DNA of 64,000 nt, taken from the NCBI GenBank assembly GCA_030268105.1, contig BSDZ01000015.1:806001-870000 (forward strand), given 5' to 3'. The translations under genes and the position numbers were made by a program. Numbering within the stretch: the stretch's first letter is position 1; each line of letters starts with the position of its first letter. The notes beneath the pieces are model-generated. The model did not search any database, was not told the DNA's origin, and saw nothing but the letters and a program-made list of their open reading frames with translations. The stretch is from Volvox africanus (lineage: Eukaryota; Chlorophyta; Chlorophyceae; Chlamydomonadales; Volvocaceae). Of the stretch, positions 55,500 through 64,000 are shown piece after piece.

Positions 55500-57342
55500 C
55501 CGCCCTGCGTGCTGTGAGGAACTGTGTGAGATACAGCTCTTAGCGGTTCTAACCGCCTTACGCAAATTGCATTTGTACCTCGAGGGTTGTCCTTATGTGG
55601 TCAAAACTGATCGCAAGCCACTAACGTTTCTCCAGGGGGGGTCCTTCGTTGAACCGCCGCCAGGCTTGCTGGCTCGAGTTCCTTGCACGTTTTGATTATA
55701 CGTGGAAACGTTGTGCGGGTTCTCTAAATGTAGCAGATGCGCTGAGTTGTCATCCGTCCCTACATGTCGCCATTATCGCTATGGTCACCCGCCGCCAGTC
55801 CGCCGAGTCAGAGTTCACAGTAGCGGATTAGCGCGTTAGCGGATCGCATTCGGCACTCGTACGCGCATGATCCCTGGTTTTCCAAACCTCTCAACACAGC
55901 GTTCTTTTCGAATAATAAAGGTCTGTGGTTGCGAACTGAGGGAATCAATGTCAAGTTGTCGTACCCACGTACGATGACTTACAATGGCGTGAGATCTTAG
56001 ATCGAATCAATTCGGATCCTCTTGCTGGGCACAACGGTTGCACACGAACGTATGAGTTGGTTCGTTGCACTTTTTGGTGGCCACGTCTGGCAAAGGATAT
56101 AAACGATTAGGTCCTGTCCTGTGATGTTTTCCAGTTGAACAAACACCGTAGCGGTGCATCACCAGGTGATCTCCAACCATTACCTATCCCAGGTGTCCCG
56201 TGGGAATCAATTTTCTTAGAATTCGTGGCCTCTCTGCCAAAAACGCAGGAGAGGTATGACGCAATATGCGTTTTCGTTGGTCGATTCACGAAAATGACAT
56301 ATCTGGCGCCTACGACCTCGACGGTTACAGCAGAACAGACAGCTAAAAACCCTAAGTTCTTTGAATGCTTCGGTCGGTTGCATGGGGTCCCTAAGACCAC
56401 CATTTCGGATAGGGATCCCTGATTTGCAAGTCAGTTATGGGATGCGTTAGGTGGGCTGATGGGCACGCGTACCCAGCTTTCGATGGCCTTTCATCCACAG
56501 ACTGACGGGCAGACGGAGCACATGATTCGCACGCTTGGCGACATGCTGCAGGCTTACGCAGGGCAGACACCAACGTCTTGGGATGCGCATCTCACAGCCA
56601 CCTAGTTCTCGATGAACAACGCTCTGAATCGCTCGGTTGGGAAGTCACCATTCATCCTCAACTATGGTTATAACCCCGCCAGACCCATTTGGCTCGAGAT
56701 AGACCTGCATGTCCCGGCCTGTCCCCCAAGACCTACCTTAAGTCTTTCGTCTCACATCTCGAAGCCGCAAGAGCGTGCCTAGTGGCTGCCCAACAAAGCA
56801 CGAAAGCGTACTACGATCCGGGTAAAAAGGACGTCACCCTTCCCCAGGGCAGTTGGTGCTGCTTAGTACGGAGAATCTCCGTTTGGCTATGGAAGGCTCA
56901 CGGAGGCTTTTGCCAAAGTGCGTCAGACCGTACCCTGTCATTCGAATGGCTGGTAACGCTGCAGCGTAACTGCAATCACCACAAGACATGCGGATTCACC
57001 ATACATTTCATGTTTCGTTGTTGTGACCGTATCGCACTTTGGATGCGGATGCTCAAGCGATGTTGCCGCCCGTAGTGCAACCATTCGGAATCCCTTGGCT
57101 TCTAACTTCTGAACCCTTTTGTAAAGTTGAGCGGATCCTCAACTACTGCACTCGATGTGTCGGTAAGGGCAAGCAAAAGCGACTTAGTACACGAGTACTT
57201 AGTCAAGTGGGCTGGTTAAACATCTGTGCATAACCCCTGGGAGCCCGCGTCCCATTTTATGCCTGACTTAGGTGATGCACTGGCTGAAGCAAAGCGTCAA
57301 GCCCTTGCCGCAGCGGGGACGCTGCGTCCGGAGGGGGGGGTA
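55500..57342 (+). mobile_element. Decayed Ty3/Gypsy (chromovirus) retrotransposon, 3' half of pol
   Basis: The order of remnants is RNase H (EIQLLAVLTALRKL and KTDRKPLTFL), the linker phrase with NVADALS, and the integrase zinc-binding region. The integrase core follows, with ISDRDP and FHPQTDGQTEH. A chromodomain-like end comes last (HEYLVKWAG, then NPWEPASHF). The reading frame is broken by a shift near 55637, stops near 56108, 56420 and 56604, further shifts around 56700-57180 and a stop near 57216. In the integrase core the first Asp position reads Glu. A G-rich run (57331-57341) could be the polypurine tract. Gag, protease, RT and a 5' LTR are not in the window. It is inactive. Confidence 0.85.
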
Positions 57343-57967
57343 GTTTTCGTATGTCCTAAAATGGTCCGCTGACCTAAAGTCCTACATTGGTAGACGGGAC
57401 TTCAAGAGAAATTTGGTGACATGCATCACTGGTAGTTTGGAATATCGAGTATTCCATCGTATGAACTATCTATCGTTTGATACATATAAGTCAAAACTTA
57501 TATTAAGACAACGAATAATCTGGTCACGAGAATAATCTGATCCGTCGTACGGGATCTCTCGAACACTATCAAAAGTCTTGCGCCCTATCAACCGGTAGTC
57601 CTCACTACAACCAATAATTAAAATTTTTTATTTGTTGTGAAATACAACAACACGCCTAATTTTGAGTCAACATAGGTTATTGCGCGCCCAAGACGAACTC
57701 CCCTGCTGTGGTATGCATGTGTTTCTGTAAGTAAGGATGAAGTTTTTGGCATACTTCAATTACGTTTAATCGTCTTTTGATGATTTTAGGGTCTGGCCTG
57801 AGCAGCTCGAGCTGTTGGGGTCTTAACACTTATCAAGATTGGCACACTCATCAAGATGTACTGCAATCTGATTATGTGTACCACGGCATTCTCTCGTTCG
57901 ACTAGTTGGGATTAGGCAGGGGAGATAGAATATATTATTTTACACATCATGATACCATTATATGGCT
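57343..57967. other. Spacer between Gypsy and Copia remnants
   Basis: This follows the possible polypurine tract, so part of it could be a 3' LTR of the Gypsy element. No second LTR copy is available in the window to confirm this. No gene is seen. Confidence 0.35.
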
Positions 57968-58418
57968 AAGTGTTAGCGGTATTGCTGTGAGAGGCCGGTA
58001 TTGCTCTATGGTCATATAAATAGCGAGCGCCTACGAGTCCCGAATAAATTCATATCGTCTACATACAGAGGAGAACAAGGATGAGCTGAAAAGCTACCGA
58101 AGGCTAAGCAAAAACGATAATAAATACGCTCCGCCAGTCAGACGGACGTACTCAAAACCCACGAACATTCCCGTGCGCGCCACAGTGAACCCGGTACGCA
58201 CATTAAGCTCCCAAAACAGCCAGAAAAGCACGCTAATAAATACCGAAGAAAGCTTAATACTATCAGCGTAGATTCATATAATTAATCCACACTCTGACTC
58301 CAAGCCGGAAAGCCAAGCGGAATACGTAGCAGTTGACCAAAGTACGTGAGGACAGCTGCGCCGCGCTTCGCACCGCTACGACAAATCGCTCATGCCCAAG
58401 TATGGACCAAACGTAAAG

Positions 58419-58995
58419 CTAACGCGCCCCCTCGGATAATACTCTGCACAATACTCTGAACAACCACAGGCACAGGAACAACCTCAAGCTAAGCGCCTCC
58501 TGGGAAACTATGCTAACGTCACCACCTGAACCGTCGTCTTGTCCGACGTCCAGGTGAATCAGGCCCAGCGGCTCCGCCGCTCTATGCCCGTCACAGGGTA
58601 AAGACCCCGCCGCTGCTTCATCATGACATACGGCCCACATACACCTGCCTTGGCGCCTTGAATACCGGCCCTGCCAATGTTAATCCTGACAACCATGCCA
58701 TTATGAACCATGGCATCCAGGTTACCGTAAGCCAGGTGACCTAGCCGCCTGTGCCATTACTTAGCTCCCTGCACATCGCTTTCACTAGCGACAGCAGATC
58801 CACAGATACTGTGCTGAGACTCACCCGCCCTCGCTCTGTGCCGGTGCATCAGCGTACGACGTCCACGCCATCCAGCACATACAGGCCGTCCCGCTTATGG
58901 CCCACAAGGACAAGCCGTCCATGCTTCTGGACCTCAGCACGAGCTCCCTTCATCAGAACACCGCCGCTCTCGCCATCCAGAACAGAGATCGACAG
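58419..58995 (-). pseudogene. Copia GAG-pre-integrase and integrase start
   Basis: GGVLMKGARAEVQKHGRL followed by GLYVLDG matches the GAG-pre-integrase domain. In another frame, AEPLGLIHLDVGQDDG corresponds to the first catalytic Asp region of integrase. The rest of pol is missing before the LTR-like end at 57968. Confidence 0.65.
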
Positions 58996-59129
58996 CAGCT
59001 TGATAACAGCTCCAGGTGCAACGCACACCTCGCTATAACTTCCTCGCCGTCAACAACGTTGCTGGTGATCACAAGCCTGCCGACCGCCTCCGCCCTGACC
59101 GCATGACCACGGGCGACATTGAAGAAGAA

Positions 59130-59517
59130 TCCCTCAGACTACGTCAGCGGACGAACCTCCACCAGCTCCGAGGCATCTGGGCGTCACATGATGAGTCACA
59201 CCCGAATCCAAGAACCAGCCCATTGGCTGACCGCTACCAAATGCCCCAAACGACATTTGAGGAGGGAATCCAGACGACTTTCCCGTGGAGGCTTTACTGC
59301 TACCGCTACCGCTACTGCCACCTCATCCGAACCCCTCACCACCTCCCTTAACCTTCCTTGCTAGGAACTTCTTGCACTCCTTGAGATGACCGACCTCACC
59401 GCAGAGAAAGCACTTAAGTGCCGACTTGTTCGTCAAACCCGACGAACCCCCACTACTGGACCGGCGGTTACCTCCGCTATCCGGCCGGGACCTCAAACCC
59501 GTCGACAGAAAAGCCAT
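59130..59517 (-). pseudogene. Copia zinc knuckle and aspartic protease region
   Basis: In frame with Gag, the knuckle reads CFLCGEVGHLKEC. This has one residue fewer than CX2CX4HX4C between His and the last Cys. After a TGA at 59323 the frame goes on to WFLDSGVTHHVTP, the Copia protease active site (D-S-G), ending at another stop near 59127. Confidence 0.7.
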
Positions 59518-59556
59518 AGACTTCTCCAGATCCTCCTTCAGATGATTCTCCTCCTG

Positions 59557-60060
59557 CTAGATCATCGCCACTGCTAGATCCTGACTCAGCAAAATGCGCT
59601 GAATCATCCCAAACCGGGACGCCAAACCGTCAATGAACTTCCATGCAAACTGATCATCATCAACTTTCTGCCCGACACCCCGCAGGTCATTACGCAATGC
59701 GATAGCCTGTGCTATGTAATCCTGGACACCCTCTGTGTCCCCATGCTGCAAACGAGTGAAGTTACCTAGCAAAACATTCTTCCTCTGCTGTGTAGTACCG
59801 GCGAAGCGCATCTCAAGCGCATCCCATGCCGCCTTGATACTGCTCGCCAGCGTGACCATCTTCAACAGGAAGTCCTGTACGTTCTCCGCCATCATGCACA
59901 GAGCCTTGGTATCATCCTCCTTAGCCTCAGCACCACCATCCGCAGGCTCCTCCTTCAGAGCACCTTGGATACCTTCGCGAATGCAGAGTTGGTGGAACCG
60001 GTCGCGCCAGATACTGTAATTCTCAGCGCCGAGCAGCTCCTTCAAATGTGTCCTGCCCAT
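59557..60060 (-). pseudogene. Copia Gag (UBN2-like) ORF
   Basis: The frame starts at the ATG at 60060 with ELLGAENYSIWRDRF, the typical Copia Gag opening. Helical blocks follow with IKAAWDALEMRF, LLGNFTRLQHGD and VQDYIAQAIALRNDL. A single in-frame TAG at 59557 interrupts it; the same frame then continues to the zinc knuckle region. Such Gag proteins form the virus-like particle of the element. Confidence 0.8.
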
Positions 60061-60180
60061 CCTCGAAGAAGAAAAGGAAACGTACTGGAACCGAGCACCA
60101 CAATACGCTGATCGGGGCTCATGACCTGTTAGCAGTATTGCTGTGAGAGGCCGTGATGCGTGATGGTCAGTGAAGCGTTC

Positions 60181-60750
60181 AGACGGCCCAGCTGCCTTAG
60201 CTGTTTCCTACATGCCACTGCACGAATTGCAGCCAAGCTGCTCGAGCTGTGGCCAAGGCGTGGGTTTAGGGTTTTGGTGGAATGGTTCGTTGGGGACTAA
60301 GGTTCGTTGGGAAGAAGTGCTAGGTAGGGGTCGATGTAGATGGTGGTGTGCAGATATACTTGCGTAGACACATACAGAGATTGGGGAACGGGAGGCTGGG
60401 ACAATGGTGGGAACTGGTCGTTCAGTAGGGGAAAGGGGCGCGAAGCAAGGCCAAGAGTTAGGTGACTTGTTAGATAAGTTGCTGACAGTAGATTATTATG
60501 AGTCCGTATTAGGGAACAGCGGTGAAAGAGGATACTAAACCCTAAGGTCAAGATGGGTGGACCATGATTAATATGTTTATTATGCACATGCTTATTGACG
60601 CGTTAATCTCATGGGGTTTATAGAAAATCCTCCTGCTTCCGTATCCTCCGTCTGTCATCTGCCAGTCGTCATCACTCTGCCCTTCCTCCTGCTCCCTTTC
60701 CTCCCCCTCCCTGCATCCCCCCTTCCTATTCTCTGGAAAATCACGTGCAG
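60181..60750. other. Spacer and 3' splice-site region before the duplicated ORF
   Basis: No upstream exon could be identified. From about 60640 to 60735 the + strand is pyrimidine-rich. It ends in GTGCAG directly before the duplicated unit, a good polypyrimidine tract plus acceptor. Confidence 0.5.
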
Positions 60751-61193
60751 GCCAAGAAATGGAGGGAAGCATATGTTCTTATGAAGCGGAAACTGAAGCC
60801 GGCATTGGCCAGGATGCCAATGAATAATGAATACATCCCGAGACAAGCGGGGAGCGAGCTTCAGGACAGTGCTTCTGTTCAACGTCTGAAGAGGAAGGGG
60901 TATTGGACAGTCGAGGGTTACAGTCCTGTCATGAAAAAAATGAACGATAAAAAAGACCCTATCGTGTTCGTATCGGCCAAGAAATGGAGGGAAGCATATG
61001 TTCTTATGAAGCGGAAACTGAAGCCGGCATTGGCCAGGATGCCAATGAATAATGAATACATCCCGAGACAAGCGGGGAGCGAGCTTCAGGACAGTGCTTC
61101 TGTTCAACGTCTGAAGAGGAAGGGGTATTGGACAGTCGAGGGTTACAGTCCTGTCATGAAAAAAATGAACGATAAGAAAGACCCTATCGTGTT
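60751..61193. repeat. 225-bp tandem duplication
   Basis: The period is 225 bases, an exact multiple of three. Identity is complete but for one base until the second copy ends at 61193, where the sequences diverge after ATCGTGTT. The first copy starts exactly at the splice acceptor. Confidence 0.95.
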
Positions 61194-61290
61194 AGTTAAC
61201 TTGCAAACGAATTCCCCTTGCTATTATGCGTGGCAATTGGTGCTGGGCCCTGGCATTCACAAGATAATCACTTATGTATATGTTGCTTAA
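60751..61290 (+). CDS. Protein of unknown function, exon with tandemly duplicated 75-codon unit
   Basis: The exon probably starts at the acceptor AG before 60751 and runs open to TAA at 61290, about 179 residues. It consists of two copies of a 75-codon unit (60751-60975 and 60976-61200) plus a unique tail of about 30 residues. The copies differ by one base over the shared 218 bases (AAA versus AAG, both Lys). The unit is basic, with KKWREAYVLMKRKLKPALAR and KKMNDKKDPIV, and has no motif I recognise. The preserved frame and the silent difference fit coding DNA, but the duplication is so recent that selection cannot be judged. The 5' exons are unknown. Confidence 0.5.
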   Translation, partial: AKKWREAYVLMKRKLKPALARMPMNNEYIPRQAGSELQDSASVQRLKRKGYWTVEGYSPVMKKMNDKKDPIVFVSAKKWREAYVLMKRKLKPALARMPMNNEYIPRQAGSELQDSASVQRLKRKGYWTVEGYSPVMKKMNDKKDPIVLVNLQTNSPCYYAWQLVLGPGIHKIITYVYVA

Positions 61291-62299
61291 GATGTCGACG
61301 ATGGTATCCACTGAAAAGACGAACACTCACTATTGTATCATTTGTGCACATGTGACAAACTTGCTTTGTAATGGATTGTGATTCGTGCACAAAATGCATT
61401 ATTCCTCCTTATTATAGAAACTTCGCAGAGTGATAGGGTTACAACGCAATGCGTTTCATGTGCGTGAATGTACGTTATGCACGGGAATGTACGTGAGGAC
61501 AATGTCAACGCAAGCGAAAGCATGTAGGGCGGATGCATGCGATGTGCATGCGAAATTATTTACGAAATGCTTTAAGTGTTATTCGTAGTTGTTTACAGAT
61601 GCGAACTAAGGTGCGAAACTATACGTTAAAGTGCTATCAAACATTCGTTTTGCGGTCACAAAAATTCGTTTCAAAGCTCTTAGCATTTACACGCAATGTT
61701 TTGCGAATGTCGTAACGCGCGCGTTAAGTGGTATCCCCACACGTTACAAAGTGCAATACGACACGGTGCGAAGGCATCCAGCCAAGTGTCCGCGACAGTT
61801 CCCCCGGCATATGCGAACGGCATTCGCACGGTGCCCTCGCAAATGAGTCCCCTAATGTATGCGATCACCAGCGTTAAACCTTGCCTTAATCGCGTTTCCT
61901 CAAGAAAAAACATCATCACTATACCTGCCTTTATCATCTGCTCGCGGGCTAACATCATTGTTAATTCATATAAATCCATGTAATCGTGTTGTCACGCGTG
62001 CACTTTTACAGCATCCCCCCACGCCCCCACACGCTCCCCAGATAGTTTATTGAAGCGGATCCTTGAAGCGGACGTTAACCCCTTAACCCATGGGTCTATC
62101 AGGGGTATGATTGCTTTTCCCGATAGACAACGTATTTCCATAATGTATTCGTGATCGAACTATACCTTTTTTTACGTGATCGATTTGACATGCATGCACC
62201 GTTCTTCATCGTCTATGTATGGTTAAAATCCAGCGTGTCGTGGGCAAATTCTCAAGGCAGGTAAGCCATTACTGTTATGATGCAGACTTCACGTGCGTC
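61291..62299. other. Non-coding region with skewed word content
   Basis: From 61440 to 61830 the words TTCG/CGAA, TACG and GCATGCG are unusually frequent, with a 12-base palindrome AACGCGCGCGTT near 61717. No gene, RNA or clear repeat unit was found. Confidence 0.35.
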
Positions 62300-62304
62300 A
62301 ACTA

Positions 62305-62640
62305 AGGTTTTGGGCGGGGCCCCAGCGTGAAGCACCTCAGCGGCCCTGCCCTGTAGGATGTCCGTCTGTCCGCGTGTCCCTGTGTACGCGTGTGCTTGTG
62401 TGTCTGTGTGTCTGCAATGACCAAACATGATTAACTGACCATCTGGAATCAAACGCTTCTCCAGCCACATTTGCGTCCAGTGATGATGCAAACCTCTGAA
62501 GCTTAAGTGAAAGATGTAAACATCCTGCATACAACCCTGAATTCCCCGGCGTGGCTAAGCGGAATGAGTAAATATGGTCATAAACAGGTTTCATGGTCTC
62601 CATTGTCCCAACCCGCAGTCTAACATTTGCCTCTCGCCCT
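62305..62640 (+). repeat. Dispersed repeat with GGGCGGGGCCCC end (partner of 34400-34912)
   Basis: It opens TTTTGGGCGGGGCCCC, then CGTGAAGC, GATGTCCGTCTGTCCG, a TGTGTGTCTG run and ATGACCAAACATG. The order is as in the - strand copy at 34400-34912. A partial copy is at 51410-51490. Confidence 0.5.
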
Positions 62641-62869
62641 TTAATAACCTAGAGAACAGAAATATTACCGGCCATAGCTTGTGAATATGTAGTTAACCTG
62701 CGCTGCTTAACTGCAAAGTTGTGAAAGATACATCGCCATACACGCTCAAACGTGCAATTAAATTTTGAGTCGCTGAATTCATGTCTTTGACTAGAATAAT
62801 CATGCATGGATGGATGCAGTTAGGCAATGAAGTCAGTGCCATCCATTGTATCATTTTAATTCGGCAGCA

Positions 62870-63235
62870 CTCTGCTGGTTAATTTTTTATTTTTTATATT
62901 TCGATCCAATCAAACTTGATTGGAGGTAAACGAGCTGGTAAGGGCTCGCTCGTGACTATGTGACAAAGCCAGATGGCTAACACGAGCCAGAACCCCCATT
63001 CCCAGGTGTGCACATATAAAGCCCGACCCTGTTTCACGCCAGATTCTGGTCATTGCTCCGTCCTGCCTTAAGTTCAAGTAAAAAAGCTTTGAGTTTGTTA
63101 TCAGCCGATCTACTGTTAGTTATATATTGTATATCCGGCCTGCGGTGATCAGCAGACAGTTGCACCCAGGACGTCTACGAACCTCCGTAATTCTACGAAC
63201 GGAAGGTAACATAGGTTTTCATCATAGACGCTTAA
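62870..63235 (+). promoter_or_regulatory. Possible promoter or solo-LTR-like region
   Basis: ACATATAAAG near 63010 could be a TATA box, followed by mixed sequence with no clear ORF. No second copy is present, so an LTR cannot be shown. Confidence 0.2.
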
Positions 63236-63241
63236 GTTACT

Positions 63242-63907
63242 TCACCTTGGCATGCTCTCCACTCCCCTGGATGAACTGTTTGTAATCCTCCTGAAAGCAA
63301 TGGTTCTGTACATACGCACATATGCAGAACTGTGTGTATGTGCTGTCGACGTGCCATCTACCTGATAATGAGGGTGATGAACCGATAATGGGTGCATGCC
63401 GGGCTCCGCTGTATCTGTACATATGTTAACTCCGCCGTTCCCAAAATGTGCAAAACATGACACCTCAGTACGGTATAGGTACGCCACAAAGCACAAGGAA
63501 TCAAGTACCACCAAATTTACGTAGCCGTGGCATGCAGGAGTGTAATGGAAACGTATAAGCACCGCCTCACGAGCGGCCTGGCAGCGGATGTAGATCACAG
63601 CGAGCATTCGCAGCACAGCGCCGTGTGGGTTTCCACTACTGCTGCTGGCTGACTGGCTGGTAGTCTTATTATCCACCCCCTTCTTTATGCAAGCAGCAGC
63701 TCCCCTCCTCCTGGTGCAACCCTCAACCTCAATGGTTGTAGGGGATGTCCACGGGCCTTGTTGCGCTTTGCGGTATGTGTGCTCTGCTGCTTTGTCTCGT
63801 ACGTCCGAATGTGGCGCGCCACGTACCGCACACACAGGGACGCCACCTGCAAGATGCATGTAAACAGTCATGAAAATGACATTCCAGGGTATAGCAAGGA
63901 TGGTCAT
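63242..63907 (-). CDS. Unassigned ORF, doubtful
   Basis: This is a 221-codon open frame on the - strand without a recognised domain. A second - strand frame through 63690-63860, opening after a possible CAG acceptor, also looks protein-like (SLCVRYVARHIRTYETK). Either could be an exon of a gene on the - strand extending beyond the window, or chance. I cannot decide between them. Confidence 0.2.
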   Translation of the reverse strand: MTILAIPWNVIFMTVYMHLAGGVPVCAVRGAPHSDVRDKAAEHTYRKAQQGPWTSPTTIEVEGCTRRRGAAACIKKGVDNKTTSQSASSSSGNPHGAVLRMLAVIYIRCQAAREAVLIRFHYTPACHGYVNLVVLDSLCFVAYLYRTEVSCFAHFGNGGVNICTDTAEPGMHPLSVHHPHYQVDGTSTAHTHSSAYVRMYRTIAFRRITNSSSRGVESMPR

Positions 63908-64000
63908 CGACTTTCAGCTCCTTCATAATTGATATGTTTGATATTTCAGCAATCGTTGTTAATTGAATTCTGGATCCTCGTCTCACTCCCAAGAGTATTG

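Larger units (their letters stand above)
57968..60180 (-). mobile_element. Decayed Ty1/Copia retrotransposon with internal deletion
   Basis: Gag, protease, GAG-pre-integrase and the start of integrase lie on the - strand in that order from 60060 down to about 58419. Reverse transcriptase and RNase H are absent. The same phrase (TGTTAGCNGTATTGCTGTGAGAGGCCG on +) occurs at 57968 and 60127, which fits the outer end of the 3' LTR and the inner end of the 5' LTR of a - strand element. The 57968 copy is AT-richer afterwards. LTR similarity fades after about 45 bases in the second copy, so the 5' LTR is truncated or diverged. Confidence 0.7.

Noticed and set aside
57331..57341. G-rich run as proof of a Gypsy 3' LTR
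   Set aside because: It fits a polypurine tract, but no paired LTR is visible in the window, so an LTR was not annotated.
1..64000. tRNA, rRNA or other structured RNA genes
   Set aside because: No cloverleaf with matching A and B boxes and no rRNA-like stretch was recognised by eye; small RNAs could be missed.

Overview
The window is nuclear DNA of a green alga, most likely a volvocine (Chlamydomonas/Volvox lineage). It has intron-dense genes with GT-AG junctions, an axonemal dynein heavy chain (so a flagellate), a TGTAA poly(A) signal behind one gene, and a receptor kinase whose ectodomain resembles a type I associate with volvocine genomes. The species cannot be fixed from the sequence alone. 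All three main genes are on the + strand.

Layout. (1) 1-20968: the 3' part of an axonemal inner-arm-type dynein heavy chain, 43 exons, running from AAA2 through AAA3, AAA4, stalk and microtubule-binding domain, AAA5, AAA6 and the C-terminal domain to the stop. One intron (14470-15674) carries an AT-rich insertion with a decayed bacterial-type cytochrome b561 gene. (2) 20969-24113: no recognisable gene. (3) 24114-26738: a four-exon SDR42E/3-beta-HSD-like NAD(P)-dependent dehydrogenase with a C-terminal membrane anchor and a TGTAA signal 75 bases after the stop. (4) 26739-29822: repeats. (5) 29823 to about 52946: one receptor-like protein kinase gene spread over 23 kb. It has 16 phase-consistent exons: signal peptide, beta-helix-like ectodomain, TM helix, a microsatellite-encoded hydrophobic stretch, and a complete TKL-type kinase domain. 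Its introns hold an antisense LINE, TIR elements, a near-perfect long hairpin and several dispersed repeats. (6) 53400-54330: a second AT-rich patch with bacterial-looking coding debris, including a serine-recombinase fragment. (7) 55500-57340: a decayed Ty3/Gypsy chromovirus (+). (8) 57968 to about 60180: a decayed, internally deleted Ty1/Copia element (-). (9) 60751-61290: an ORF made of a 75-codon unit duplicated in tandem almost perfectly, behind a convincing 3' splice site. (10) 61291-64000: repeats and one unassigned ORF.

The main genes are functionally unrelated: flagellar motility, lipid/steroid-type redox metabolism, and cell-surface signalling. The most unusual content is the bacterial-looking DNA at two sites, one inside a dynein intron. 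It suggests past transfer from an AT-rich, possibly rickettsial, endosymbiont. The architecture of the receptor kinase is the second most unusual feature. Exon coordinates were derived by hand from splice sites, reading phase and remembered family patterns, without alignment software.
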